A stretch of DNA of 64,000 nt from contig NZ_JXRQ01000017.1 of assembly GCF_000829445.1 (NCBI RefSeq), positions 372,001 through 436,000 of the forward strand, read 5' to 3'. Position numbers and translations under genes: made by a program. Each line of letters opens with the position of its first letter. Within the stretch, counting starts at the first letter, position 1. A model generated the notes under the pieces. It saw only the letters and a program-made list of their open reading frames with translations. It was not told the DNA's origin and did not search any database. The DNA comes from Jeotgalibacillus alimentarius (GTDB lineage Bacteria; Bacillota; Bacilli; Bacillales; Jeotgalibacillaceae). Of the stretch, positions 29,358 through 38,826 are shown in pieces.

Positions 29358-30950
29358 ATGAACGAGAGATTTAATCAGATTTTTTCAAGAGTTAAGACAT
29401 TCACCGGCACTAGAACTAAAAAACAGTGGGCTTTGTTTGGCGGACTTGCAGCACTTATTATTTTACTAATCGTCTTCATATCAATATTTACAACAAGACA
29501 GACGTTAGTGCCACTGTACAGTAACTTAACACCTTCAGAAACCGGAATGATTAAAGAAACACTTGATGGCAGAGGGATCCCTTCAGAGATCACAGAAGGC
29601 GGTACGGCCATTCTTGTACCCGAACAGCAGGCGGAAACCTTAATGGTTGAACTGGCTGCTGAAGGAATTCCGAATACAGGGAATATAGATTACTCGTTTT
29701 TTAGTGATAATGCCGGTTTTGGTATGACAGATAATGAGTTTAAAGTTATGCATGTAGACGCGATGCAGACGGAAATTGCGACACTGCTGAAGAGTATTGA
29801 TGGTGTACAGGACGCGACAGTGATGATCACTATTCCTGAGCAGGGCGTATTTTTGAATGATAACCCGGAACAATCTTCAGCTTCTGTTGTGCTGAATACA
29901 CAGCCGGGTTATCAATTTGATGAAGGGCAGGTTCAGTCACTTTACCACCTTGTATCAAAAAGCGTACCAGACCTTCCTACTGAAAATATCGTCATTATGA
30001 ATCAGTTTTTTGAGTATTTCGATATGCAGGACCAGAATTCATCGCTTGCCGGTGTGAACCTGACAGATCAGATGGCACTTCAGCAGACGATTGAAAGAGA
30101 CCTGCAGCGCCAGGTACAGATGATGCTTGGAACGCTTGTTGGTCAGGACAAAGTTGTCGTGAGTGTGTCAACTGACATTGATTTTGATCAGGAGAACCGT
30201 GAAGAAAACCTGGTAACACCTGTAGATGAAGAAAATATGGAAGGCATTGAAGTCAGTGCGAGACGGATTACAGAAACGTTTGAAGGCACTGATGCAGCAG
30301 GAGGCGTACCTGAAGGGGAAGATCCTGCTGATAACCTGACAGGCTTTGTTGAAGGCGCCGGAGGTAACGGTGATTATGAGCGTGAAGAAGAAACAATTAA
30401 TAATGAAGTAAACAGAATCAGAAGAGAGATTGTTGAGAGTCCATACCGGATCCGTGACATTGGATTCCAGGTAATGGTGGAACCGCCAAACCCTGATGAT
30501 CCTGCATCCCTTCCGCCGCAAACTGTTGCGGATATAGAAACGATGCTTGAGACCATTATCAGTACATCTTTAGACGCTGATGTTTCAGCTGAACTGACAC
30601 CGGAAGAGATTGCGGAAAAAGTGTTTGTGTCTGCCCAGACATTGAACGGCAGAGCTGATTTTGCTGAAGCAGAACCTACTCCTGTCATTCCACTGTGGGC
30701 TTACATCTTAGGTGGAGTACTGTTACTTGTGATAATCGGACTGATCTTCTTCATTGTCCGTTCACGCAGACAGCAGGAAGTGATTGAAGAAGAGATGTTT
30801 GCTGAGGTGCAGGAACCGATTGATGTACCGGATGTGAATGATGAAAAAGAAACAGAAGGAACGCTGAAAAGAAAGCAGCTTGAAAAAATGGCGAAAGAAA
30901 AGCCTGAAGAGTTCGCTAAACTGCTCAGATCCTGGATTGCAGACGAATAG
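29358..30950 (+). CDS. fliF: Flagellar MS-ring protein FliF
   Basis: FliF forms the membrane ring on which the basal body is built. Two membrane segments are visible, at about residues 25-46 (WALFGGLAALIILLIVFISI) and 445-470 (IPLWAYILGGVLLLVIIGLI). Between them lie the YscJ-type ring domains, with LVPLYSNLTPSETGMIKETL near the start, and an acidic loop. The C-terminal EKMAKEKPEEFAKLLRSWIA is the FliG-binding tail. The length of 530 residues is typical. GGAGGATTGTC precedes the ATG. Confidence 0.97.
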   Translation: MNERFNQIFSRVKTFTGTRTKKQWALFGGLAALIILLIVFISIFTTRQTLVPLYSNLTPSETGMIKETLDGRGIPSEITEGGTAILVPEQQAETLMVELAAEGIPNTGNIDYSFFSDNAGFGMTDNEFKVMHVDAMQTEIATLLKSIDGVQDATVMITIPEQGVFLNDNPEQSSASVVLNTQPGYQFDEGQVQSLYHLVSKSVPDLPTENIVIMNQFFEYFDMQDQNSSLAGVNLTDQMALQQTIERDLQRQVQMMLGTLVGQDKVVVSVSTDIDFDQENREENLVTPVDEENMEGIEVSARRITETFEGTDAAGGVPEGEDPADNLTGFVEGAGGNGDYEREEETINNEVNRIRREIVESPYRIRDIGFQVMVEPPNPDDPASLPPQTVADIETMLETIISTSLDADVSAELTPEEIAEKVFVSAQTLNGRADFAEAEPTPVIPLWAYILGGVLLLVIIGLIFFIVRSRRQQEVIEEEMFAEVQEPIDVPDVNDEKETEGTLKRKQLEKMAKEKPEEFAKLLRSWIADE

Positions 30951-30961
30951 GAGTGTAATAA

Positions 30962-31975
30962 GTGGCTAGAAGAGAAAAAGAATTAACCGGGAAACAAAAA
31001 GCAGCGATCCTGCTCATCTCCCTTGGCCCTGATGTAGCATCTTCTGTTTATAAGCATCTGGATGAGGAAGAAATTGAGCGGCTGACGCTTGAGATATCCG
31101 GCGTAAAAAAGGTTGAATCAGAGGTTAAGGAAGATATTCTTGAAGAATTTCATAATATTGCTCTGGCGCAGGATTATATCTCACAGGGCGGGATTGGTTA
31201 TGCAAAGTCAGTGCTTGAAAAGGCACTTGGAGCAGAGCAGGCAAGTGCAGTCATTAACAGGCTGACGTCATCACTGCAGGTAAGACCTTTTGACTTTGCT
31301 AAGCGTGCTGATCCGATGCAGATCTTTAACTTTATTCAAAACGAGCATCCGCAGACGATTGCACTGATTTTATCGTACCTGAACCCGCAGCAGGCAGGTC
31401 AGATTCTTTCTAACCTGCCACAGGACGTGCAGGCTGACATTGCGAAAAGAATTGCGATGATGGACAGCACCAGTCCTGAAGTCATCAGTGAAATTGAATC
31501 TGTGCTTGAAAGAAAACTCTCAAGTACAGTACAGCAGGACCACACTGAAACAGGCGGGATCGAATCAGTCGTTGAAGTACTTAACGGCGTAGACCGCGCA
31601 ACAGAAAAGACCATTCTCGATTCACTTGAGATTCAGGATCCTGAGCTTGCTGAAGAAATTAAAAAGAGAATGTTTGTATTTGAAGACATTGTTACACTTG
31701 ATAACCGTTCCATCCAGCGCGTGATCAGAGACTGTGAAAATGAAGATCTGCTGCTTGCAATGAAGGTTTCTGCTGATGACGTGAAAGATGTGCTATTTAG
31801 AAACATGTCTCAGCGTATGGCAGAGAACTTTAAGGAAGAAATGGAGTATATGGGCCCTGTCAGACTCCGTGACGTTGAAGAAGCACAAAGCAGAATTGTT
31901 GCAGTGATCAGAAGGCTTGAAGAATCAGGAGAAATTATTGTTGCCCGTGGCGGGGGAGATGATGTGATTGTCTAG
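30962..31975 (+). CDS. fliG: Flagellar motor switch protein FliG
   Basis: FliG is the rotor protein that couples to MotA and sets rotation direction. Characteristic segments are GKQKAAILLISLGPDVASSV (N domain binding FliF), the EHPQTIALILSYL motif of the middle domain, and the C-terminal charged helix region MFVFEDIVTLDNRSIQRVIRD with the torque residues. The length of 337 residues is normal. The start is GTG behind GGAGTG. The end overlaps fliH by eight bases. Confidence 0.97.
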   Translation: MARREKELTGKQKAAILLISLGPDVASSVYKHLDEEEIERLTLEISGVKKVESEVKEDILEEFHNIALAQDYISQGGIGYAKSVLEKALGAEQASAVINRLTSSLQVRPFDFAKRADPMQIFNFIQNEHPQTIALILSYLNPQQAGQILSNLPQDVQADIAKRIAMMDSTSPEVISEIESVLERKLSSTVQQDHTETGGIESVVEVLNGVDRATEKTILDSLEIQDPELAEEIKKRMFVFEDIVTLDNRSIQRVIRDCENEDLLLAMKVSADDVKDVLFRNMSQRMAENFKEEMEYMGPVRLRDVEEAQSRIVAVIRRLEESGEIIVARGGGDDVIV

Positions 31976-32741
31976 AATCATAAAATCCGGCTTTGTCGGA
32001 GAAGTGCAGACAGCTGGTAAAGCCATTCCATTCAGACAGATCAATTCTGATATTACGCATTCAGATGATACTTTGTCCTGGACAGTCGAACAGGCAAGGC
32101 GTGAATCGAATCGTCTTGTAATGGATGCAAGCGACCAGGCCCAAAAGCTGCTAGAAGACGCACATCAACAGAGAGAAGAAATGCTTGCATCCATCGATCA
32201 GAAAAAAGAACTGTGGGCACAAGAGAAAGAACAACTGCAAAAGCAGGCTTATGAAGAAGCTTTTGCTCAAGGCTACGAGGAAGGGCGTAACAAGGGATAC
32301 GATGATGTTTCTCACCTGATTGCAGAAGCACAGGATGTCGTCGCATCAGCTAAAGGCACGCTGCAGGCTCATCTCGAAGAAAATGAATTTGTGATTTTGG
32401 AGCTTGCCATGAATGCTGCTGAGAAGATTCTGTCGCAAAAGCTTGAAGAATCACCTGAGAGTTTTCTTCCGATTGTAAAAAAAGGTGTAAAAGAAGCTCG
32501 TGAGATGAAAGAAGTGAAAATTTATACAGCAGTTCAGCAATTCTCATTTCTTCAGGAAGAGAGAGATGAACTGCTCGCTATTTTTCCGACTGACGTTAAG
32601 CTCTACATTTACCCTGAAGAAGAACTTGAACCGTATAAATGCTTTATTGAGACGGCTAACGGACGGATTGATATCAGCATAGATACACAGCTGACAGAAC
32701 TGAAGACAGGACTTTCTGAGATTCTGGGGAGTATGAAATGA
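31968..32741 (+). CDS. fliH: Flagellar assembly protein FliH
   Basis: FliH is the stator-like regulator of the export ATPase FliI. It has a long coiled coil with a glutamine- and glutamate-rich region (about residues 40-110, including AFAQGYEEGRNKGYDDV) and a C-terminal domain related to V-ATPase subunit E. The length of 257 residues fits. The start is a TTG at 31968 inside the end of fliG, with GGGGGAGATGATG upstream as ribosome binding site; no ATG is available near. It overlaps fliI by four bases. Confidence 0.93.
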   Translation: MSRIIKSGFVGEVQTAGKAIPFRQINSDITHSDDTLSWTVEQARRESNRLVMDASDQAQKLLEDAHQQREEMLASIDQKKELWAQEKEQLQKQAYEEAFAQGYEEGRNKGYDDVSHLIAEAQDVVASAKGTLQAHLEENEFVILELAMNAAEKILSQKLEESPESFLPIVKKGVKEAREMKEVKIYTAVQQFSFLQEERDELLAIFPTDVKLYIYPEEELEPYKCFIETANGRIDISIDTQLTELKTGLSEILGSMK

Positions 32742-34069
32742 AGGCGGCAGAACTGATTCAGCACATATCTTCTATTAAAACAGTCCGTCATTACGGCAAA
32801 GTTAAAAGAGTCATCGGATTAATGATCGAGTCACAGGGACCTGAAAGCTCTATAGGAGAAGTTTGTTACATACATGTACACTCAAGTGCAAGGAAACAGA
32901 CAATCCGGATTAAAGCAGAAGTAGTAGGGTTTAAAGACGAAATGGTCGTGCTGATGCCTTTTACACACGTTCAGGATATTGCCCCCGGGTGTATCGTTGA
33001 AGCGAGTGGGAAACCACTTGAGATCAGTGTGGGAGAAGCGCTGGTCGGTAAAATTGTAGATCCGATGGGGGTTCCAATCGATGATAGCGTACTGCCTGCA
33101 GGAATGAGACAGGTAGCGACAGAACAGGAACCGCCTAACCCGCTTACAAGACCGCCGATTGATGAAATCATGGAAGTCGGTGTAAAAGCCATCGATGGCA
33201 TGCTTACTGTCGGAAAAGGTCAGAGAGTCGGAATCTTTGCAGGAAGCGGCGTTGGTAAAAGTACGCTACTTGGAATGATTGCGAGAAATACAGAAGCGGA
33301 TCTGAACGTCATTGCCCTGATCGGGGAGCGCGGACGTGAAGTAAGGGAGTTCATTGAGCGGGATCTCGGTCCTGAAGGCGCAAAGAAAAGTATTATCATC
33401 GCTGCAACTTCTGATCAGCCCGCATTAATGAGAATTAAGGGTGCGCTGACGGCCACTGCGATTGCTGAATACTTCAGAGACCGCGGACTGAATGTCATGC
33501 TGATGATGGATTCCGTTACACGCGTTGCTATGGCTCAGCGTGAAATCGGACTCGCTGTCGGCGAACCGCCTGCAACGAAAGGTTATACGCCTTCTGTATT
33601 CGGTCTGCTGCCAAAACTTCTTGAACGAACAGGTACAAATGAACATGGCAGTATTACCGCCTTCTATACAGTACTTGTTGATGGTGATGATATGAATGAA
33701 CCGATTGCCGATACTGTAAGAGGAATATTAGACGGACATATTGTACTTGACCGTACAATTGCCAATAAAGGTCACTACCCGGCAATCAATGTGTTAAAAA
33801 GCGTCAGCCGCCTGATGAACCATCTTGTAGATAAAAGCCACTTAAAAGCGGCTGAAAAAATGCGTGACATGATGAGCACGTATGAGCAGGCTGAAGATCT
33901 GATTAATATCGGAGCATACAAAAAAGGCTCTTCAAAAGAAATCGATGAAGCAATCAGATATCAGCTGGTGATCAAACAGTTTTTGAAACAGTCAACTGAT
34001 GAAAAAATACAGCTGTCTGATACAGCAGGACAGTTAATCCAGTTATCAGAAAAAGGCGAGGGATCTTAA
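32738..34069 (+). CDS. fliI: Flagellum-specific ATPase FliI
   Basis: FliI is the F1-beta-like ATPase of the flagellar type III export apparatus. Walker A is GIFAGSGVGKSTLLGMIAR (about 164-182), followed by ALIGERGREVREFIERDLG and the Walker B region VMLMMDSVTRVAMAQREIGL. The length of 443 residues matches B. subtilis. It overlaps fliH and abuts fliJ directly, so the three export-ATPase genes are translationally linked. Confidence 0.97.
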   Translation: MKAAELIQHISSIKTVRHYGKVKRVIGLMIESQGPESSIGEVCYIHVHSSARKQTIRIKAEVVGFKDEMVVLMPFTHVQDIAPGCIVEASGKPLEISVGEALVGKIVDPMGVPIDDSVLPAGMRQVATEQEPPNPLTRPPIDEIMEVGVKAIDGMLTVGKGQRVGIFAGSGVGKSTLLGMIARNTEADLNVIALIGERGREVREFIERDLGPEGAKKSIIIAATSDQPALMRIKGALTATAIAEYFRDRGLNVMLMMDSVTRVAMAQREIGLAVGEPPATKGYTPSVFGLLPKLLERTGTNEHGSITAFYTVLVDGDDMNEPIADTVRGILDGHIVLDRTIANKGHYPAINVLKSVSRLMNHLVDKSHLKAAEKMRDMMSTYEQAEDLINIGAYKKGSSKEIDEAIRYQLVIKQFLKQSTDEKIQLSDTAGQLIQLSEKGEGS

Positions 34070-34516
34070 ATGGCTTATCAATATCGATTTGAACGCGTGC
34101 TGACTGTAAGAGAAAGAGAAAAACAGGAAGCTGAAGACCGTTACAGAGATTCAGTAGATTCTTTTGAAAAAATGGCTCAGAAATTATATGAACTGTTAAA
34201 AAAGAAAGAATTAATGGAAGAATCCCAGACGAACCAGATCCAGACCGGTATCCCGGTCCAATCACTCAGACACGGTCAGCAGTTTCTAACCAATATTGAA
34301 AAAAGCATCTCTTACCAGCAAAAACTGGTGGTGGACGCGCGTACGAATATGCAGCGTCATGAACACCGGCTGATGGAGAGAAATATTGAAGTAAAGAAGT
34401 ATGAAAAAATCAGGGAACATGATAAAAAGCGGTTTCTTGCAGAGCAGGAACAGGCTGACAGAGATCAGATGAATGAGTTGTCTATCGCACAGTTTATGAA
34501 CCGCAGAAACAGGTGA
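34070..34516 (+). CDS. fliJ: Flagellar export protein FliJ
   Basis: FliJ is a coiled-coil stalk protein that sits in the FliI hexamer and contacts FlhA. The 148 residues are almost entirely charged helix (YQYRFERVLTVREREKQEAE at the start, typical for the family). It begins immediately after the fliI stop codon. The low sequence conservation of FliJ makes the assignment rest on length, helix pattern and position. Confidence 0.9.
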   Translation: MAYQYRFERVLTVREREKQEAEDRYRDSVDSFEKMAQKLYELLKKKELMEESQTNQIQTGIPVQSLRHGQQFLTNIEKSISYQQKLVVDARTNMQRHEHRLMERNIEVKKYEKIREHDKKRFLAEQEQADRDQMNELSIAQFMNRRNR

Positions 34517-34521
34517 TTTGA

Positions 34522-35130
34522 ATGAAACAAAAACAGCAAAAGCAATCCATCCGGACTGAGGCTGAAGAGACAAAATCACCCGGTAAGTTCCAGGTATTTT
34601 TTCTGCTGATTTTTGTGCCTTTTCTCTTTCTGATCTTTATAGCGCTTATCGTGTTGTCGATTCTCGATATTAATATTTTTGAAAAAGCAGAAGAGGCTGG
34701 TATCGATATTCCTTTTACAGGAGAAGAACAGCCTGCTGAAGAAGCGCCTGCGAACCCTGAAGAAAGAATCGTCAGCCTGCAGGCACAGATCGAAGAAAAA
34801 GAGGTACTGATTTCACGCCTTGAACAGGAAATGGTCAGTCTTGAGGATGAAAATAACCTGCTGATAGAAGAGCAGGAAAGGCTGCAGACGGAAATTGAAC
34901 AGCTGCAAAATGAACAGGAATCAGCCGGCAGGGAATTTGCAGAGGTTGTTTCGGTTTATGAGGATATGAAAGGCAGTGAAGCAGCACCGATCATCACGAA
35001 TCTAAATGATGAGGACGCAATCAGAATCCTGTCAAATCTGTCAGCTGAAAATGTTGCAGAGATCTTTTCAGCTATGACTGCTGAAGACGCTGCCCGTTAC
35101 ACTGAACTGATCTCGACGCGTACACAATAA
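34522..35130 (+). CDS. ylxF: MotE/MgtE-N-like flagellar protein (YlxF)
   Basis: A 202-residue protein in the position of B. subtilis ylxF (FlaA locus). One membrane segment lies at about residues 24-48 (FQVFFLLIFVPFLFLIFIAL), then an acidic linker, a coiled coil (about 85-140), and a C-terminal helical region APIITNLNDEDAIRILSNLS resembling the N domain of MgtE magnesium transporters. Such proteins act as MotE-type chaperones or stator partners in other bacteria; a precise role here is not established. Placed between fliJ and fliK with four-base spacing. Confidence 0.85.
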   Translation: MKQKQQKQSIRTEAEETKSPGKFQVFFLLIFVPFLFLIFIALIVLSILDINIFEKAEEAGIDIPFTGEEQPAEEAPANPEERIVSLQAQIEEKEVLISRLEQEMVSLEDENNLLIEEQERLQTEIEQLQNEQESAGREFAEVVSVYEDMKGSEAAPIITNLNDEDAIRILSNLSAENVAEIFSAMTAEDAARYTELISTRTQ

Positions 35131-35154
35131 AACTTGAAAGGAGGTGAAAAAGAA

Positions 35155-36453
35155 TTGATCGGAAATCTTACATTACAGGGTGTGCAGGCACCCCAACAGC
35201 TTGGAAGTGTAAAAGAAGCATCACTTATGTCAGGCAGTACAGACTTCAGTCAGATCCTTGCAGGACTTGGTGAGAAACTCCCGGAACTGATTGAAAACAG
35301 TGAAGCATCAGGTCTTGAAGCGCTTTTAAGTCAACTGAATGGGTTAGGTCAGTCAGAGGATATTGCTGAATTCATGACAGAAATGGATAAGTTATTCCCT
35401 GAAATCAAGCAGCTGTTCACATTATTTTCTGAAGATGAACTGCTTGAGATGACACCGCAGGAACTGATAAGTGCAGCGGGAATTAGCCTTGAAGTGACTG
35501 AAGAGCTAACCGATGTGACGGCTGAAGAAATGGTGCAGACTATTAGTGAAATGATTAACACACAATTTTCACCACGAAGCCAAATGAATGATCAGCAGGG
35601 TTCTAAAGAAACGTACCAGGCCATGTCATCAGCACAGCCTCAAGAAATAATTAAACTTTTATCTTTGCTCAAAGGCCTGACATTGCTTCAGGAAAAACAG
35701 CCTATGCAGAATCAGGAAGTGATTAAGCAGCAAAACAGTCAGCTTCAACAGATTTTTGGTAGTATTCAAAAAGTCTTTGAAGCAGCAGTAAAAGAAATGA
35801 AGAATCATACACCTGCTGAGCAGAAAACTGAACAAAAGTCGCCTGAGCTACTTTTATTAAAAAGTCGGACTGGAATTCAATTTACCCAGCTAATCAGTGA
35901 AAAAAACCAAAATGCTGATGTTACTGCAAAACCTGAAGCACTGAAAAACGACCAGCAGATGATTAACCTTCAGTCACTTCAGCTTCAGAGTGCACCTGTT
36001 AAATGGTCACTCCAGCCTGTTAAACAGCCTGACTCAGCGCAACAGCTGATGGAACAGTTCCAGAACATTATGCAAAAAGCAAAGTTTGGGAAAGTAAACG
36101 GGACTGAAAAGCTGATGATCAGACTTCAGCCGGAACATCTTGGCACACTCAAAATCGAGCTTCTACAGAAAGACGGTATGATGACAGCACGTATTATCGC
36201 TTCAACAGCGGTAGCGAAAGATATGATTGACTCACAGCTTCATCAGCTCAGACAGTCATTCACATCACAGCAGCTGCAGGTTGAAAAAATTGAGATCATG
36301 CAGACTCAGACTGAGAACAGACTTGATAAAGATGGTAAGAATGACCAGCAGACTGACCAGCGAGACAGAGAGCGCGATCAGCAAAGCGCACAGAATCAGT
36401 CAGAGGATGAACAGACTTCATTCCATGACATATTCTTAAATATTGAGGTGTAA
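35155..36453 (+). CDS. fliK: Flagellar hook-length control protein FliK
   Basis: FliK measures hook length and triggers the export switch at FlhB. The C-terminal Flg_hook domain is clear: LMIRLQPEHLGTLKIELLQK and VAKDMIDSQLHQLRQSFTSQ. The N-terminal 300 residues are variable and rich in Gln, Glu and Ser, as expected of a molecular ruler. A longer frame opens at TTG 35134, but the ribosome binding site AAAGGAGGTGAA lies inside it (35137-35148), which places the start at TTG 35155 (432 residues). Confidence 0.92.
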   Translation: MIGNLTLQGVQAPQQLGSVKEASLMSGSTDFSQILAGLGEKLPELIENSEASGLEALLSQLNGLGQSEDIAEFMTEMDKLFPEIKQLFTLFSEDELLEMTPQELISAAGISLEVTEELTDVTAEEMVQTISEMINTQFSPRSQMNDQQGSKETYQAMSSAQPQEIIKLLSLLKGLTLLQEKQPMQNQEVIKQQNSQLQQIFGSIQKVFEAAVKEMKNHTPAEQKTEQKSPELLLLKSRTGIQFTQLISEKNQNADVTAKPEALKNDQQMINLQSLQLQSAPVKWSLQPVKQPDSAQQLMEQFQNIMQKAKFGKVNGTEKLMIRLQPEHLGTLKIELLQKDGMMTARIIASTAVAKDMIDSQLHQLRQSFTSQQLQVEKIEIMQTQTENRLDKDGKNDQQTDQRDRERDQQSAQNQSEDEQTSFHDIFLNIEV

Positions 36454-36456
36454 ATA

Positions 36457-37086
36457 TTGGAATTAAAAGGTATTAACGAAGGCTTATATTTATCTTCACT
36501 TGAAAAAAAGAAGCTTGAAGCAAAAGACCAGACAATGGGAAAAGATCAGTTTTTAAAATTGCTTATTGCCCAGCTTCAAAACCAGGATCCAACCCAGCCG
36601 ATGGAAGATAAAGAGTTTATCTCACAAATGGCGAACTTCTCTAGTCTTGAACAGATGACAAATATGGCTACATCATTTGAAAAATTTGCATCCATGCAGG
36701 AACAGACAGCACTGATTCAATACAATGAATTTGTCGGTAAAGAGGTAAAGTGGGACAAAATGGAGACTGTTGATGGTGAAGAAGTTGCCACAAACGGTAA
36801 AGGAATTGTTGAAACCGTTAAATTTAAAGGCGGTTCAGTCGAATTTACCCTTGAGGATGGTACAACTTTGACGCCAGGTAATGTATCTGAAGTCAATAAA
36901 GGCGAACTGCAGGATTCACTTCAGCAGGCCAGTATGATGATTGGCAAAAAAGTCAGCTGGATGAAAGAAGATGAAGAGCTTGAAAGCACAGTTGTTTCGG
37001 TATCGAGAAAAGACGGTGCAATCTGGCTTCACACAGCGGATGAACAGCGAATTACAGCTGATGAGCTGACTAAAATCGCACAGTAA
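36457..37086 (+). CDS. flgD: Flagellar hook assembly protein FlgD
   Basis: FlgD is the scaffold that caps the growing hook. The N-terminal family motif MGKDQFLKLLIAQLQNQDPT at about residues 28-47 is diagnostic, followed by FSSLEQMTNMATSF. The C-terminal part holds a small beta domain (GKKVSWMKEDEELESTVVSV). The length is 209 residues. The start is TTG behind GAGGTG, three bases after the fliK stop. Confidence 0.95.
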   Translation: MELKGINEGLYLSSLEKKKLEAKDQTMGKDQFLKLLIAQLQNQDPTQPMEDKEFISQMANFSSLEQMTNMATSFEKFASMQEQTALIQYNEFVGKEVKWDKMETVDGEEVATNGKGIVETVKFKGGSVEFTLEDGTTLTPGNVSEVNKGELQDSLQQASMMIGKKVSWMKEDEELESTVVSVSRKDGAIWLHTADEQRITADELTKIAQ

Positions 37087-37099
37087 AGGATTTGAGTAT

Positions 37100-37462
37100 A
37101 TGGAGCATATCCGATTTAATCCGATTCACACACCTCCGGCTGCTCCTGTCAAAAAACAGATCAAGCAATCCGGGTTTGCAGACAAGCTCCAGCAGGTCAT
37201 AGATGGCGAGCTGAAATTCAGCAGACATGCAAATGAGAGATTAACAGCACGAAATATCGAAATCACACCGGACCAGTGGCAAAGAGTAACGGATAAAGTA
37301 AATGAAGCTGACAGCAAAGGTGTGAAGGATTCACTCGTACTGCTCGAGCAGGCAGCACTGATTGTCAGCATTAAAAACCGTACAGTTGTTACTGCGATGG
37401 ACAAGAAAGACTTAAACGACCAGATATTCACGGACATTGATGGCACCATCATTTTAGAATAG
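37100..37462 (+). CDS. TIGR02530-type flagellar operon protein
   Basis: A 120-residue soluble protein. After a proline-rich start (IHTPPAAPVKKQIKQSGF) comes the conserved core KFSRHANERLTARNIEITPD and ending VVTAMDKKDLNDQIFTDIDG. I recognise this as the family called flagellar operon protein TIGR02530, found between flgD and flgE in many Firmicutes. Its biochemical role is not known to me; position suggests a hook assembly or export helper. It overlaps nothing and sits 13 bases after flgD. Confidence 0.85.
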   Translation: MEHIRFNPIHTPPAAPVKKQIKQSGFADKLQQVIDGELKFSRHANERLTARNIEITPDQWQRVTDKVNEADSKGVKDSLVLLEQAALIVSIKNRTVVTAMDKKDLNDQIFTDIDGTIILE

Positions 37463-37534
37463 GCGGACCTTAGATAAAGGAGCCTTAGAGCCAGCTGACC
37501 GACAGAAGCGGCTCACGAAAGGGGAAAAATAACA

Positions 37535-38773
37535 ATGATTCGTTCAATGTATTCAGGTATCGCAGGACTTAAAAACTTCCAGACAAAATTAGACGTAATC
37601 GGTAACAACATCGCAAACGTAAACACATTCGGTTTTAAAAAGGGCCGTGTGACGTTTCAGGAAGCTATGAATCAAACAATTCAGGGTGCATCTGCTGCGC
37701 AGGAAGGCCGTGGAGGTAAAAACGCACTTCAAGTAGGACTAGGGTCAGTTACCGCAACAATTGACAGTGTACAGACACAGGCTTCACTCCAGACAACAGG
37801 ACGTTCACTCGACTTAGCGATTAATGGAGATGGCTTCTTCGTTGTATCAGCTCCGGGTGGACAGGATCTGTATACACGTGGCGGTAACTTCTACCTTGAT
37901 GAAAGCGGACTGCTTGTAACTGGTGAAGGTTATAGAGTTCAGCAGTTCGTCAATGGTGTTCAGGAGGATATTGTGGTTAATAGTAGTGGGGTTATTCCGG
38001 CACAGATAACAGACCAGATTACATTAGCAGGAAATTTAGCATCAAATGTCGTAGTTAGTGCAGCTAATCCATTTGTGAAAACTCAACAAATGAAGGTTGT
38101 TGACGACGAGGGTACCGAGCATACTATTGAAATCAAAATGGAAAAAGTAGTTGGAAACGATAATGAGTGGGATATTACTTTTACTAATCACGCACTTGAA
38201 GATATTGACGGAGTTGATAAATTTGTTAATGGAACTTTAACTTTTGATCCAGCAGACGATGAACCCAACTTTGACTTAAACCCTATTAATCTACCTGTTA
38301 GAGTTAACGCGGCAGGTACCGGATATGATACTTACGGTATTAATAATCTCGACATGACGAACTTAACTAACAACGAAGGCGAAGTATCAGCCCAAATGGG
38401 AGCTAACGGTAACCTTGAAGGTACACTAGATAGCTTCAGTGTATCAGCAGGCGGCGCAATTAACGCGGTTTACTCTAACGGACAGGTTCGTGAAATGGCG
38501 ACTCTATCGATTGCCAGATTCAACAACCCATCAGGTCTTGTAAAGATCGGTAACAACGTATTCCAAGAATCAGTAAACTCAGGTGTTGCTAACATTGGAA
38601 CATCAGCTGATGCTGGTGGGACAATTTCATCAGGCGCTCTTGAAATGTCCAACGTCGACCTTTCAGAAGAATTCACTGAAATGATCACTGCACAGCGTGG
38701 ATTCCAGGCGAATACGCGTATTATCACTACATCTGATCAGATCTTAGAAGAACTTGTTAATCTGAAGCGATAA
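37535..38773 (+). CDS. flgE: Flagellar hook protein FlgE
   Basis: FlgE polymerises into the hook. The N-terminus MIRSMYSGIAGLKNFQTKLD with GNNIANVNTFGFKKGRVTF is the hook/rod signature; the FlgE core GDGFFVVSAPGGQDLYTRGG is at about 100-119; the C-terminus is SNVDLSEEFTEMITAQRGFQ and a terminal helix. The middle (about residues 145-280) is acidic and Asn-rich and differs in codon use from the ends. The length of 412 residues suits a hook protein rather than the FlgG rod, which some annotations would call it. GAAAGGGG precedes the ATG. Confidence 0.93.
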   Translation: MIRSMYSGIAGLKNFQTKLDVIGNNIANVNTFGFKKGRVTFQEAMNQTIQGASAAQEGRGGKNALQVGLGSVTATIDSVQTQASLQTTGRSLDLAINGDGFFVVSAPGGQDLYTRGGNFYLDESGLLVTGEGYRVQQFVNGVQEDIVVNSSGVIPAQITDQITLAGNLASNVVVSAANPFVKTQQMKVVDDEGTEHTIEIKMEKVVGNDNEWDITFTNHALEDIDGVDKFVNGTLTFDPADDEPNFDLNPINLPVRVNAAGTGYDTYGINNLDMTNLTNNEGEVSAQMGANGNLEGTLDSFSVSAGGAINAVYSNGQVREMATLSIARFNNPSGLVKIGNNVFQESVNSGVANIGTSADAGGTISSGALEMSNVDLSEEFTEMITAQRGFQANTRIITTSDQILEELVNLKR

Positions 38774-38781
38774 TTCAGGCA

Positions 38782-38826
38782 GGGGGGTGACGGCGCCTTC
38801 ATGAATGAAAGAAGGCGCCTGCTTTT
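38782..38826 (+). promoter_or_regulatory. Hairpin and strong SD in front of swrD
   Basis: GGGGGGTGA (38782-38790) is a strong Shine-Dalgarno sequence. It is followed by a perfect 9-bp hairpin, GGCGCCTTC (38792-38800) and GAAGGCGCC (38811-38819), and by TGCTTTT directly before the swrD ATG. The hairpin with TTTT also resembles a weak intra-operon terminator. Confidence 0.7.

Noticed and set aside
36227-36439. Plus-strand frame of 70 codons within fliK
   Set aside because: Alternate-frame reading of the Gln/Asp-rich end of fliK; Ser/His/Arg-rich with no ribosome binding site.
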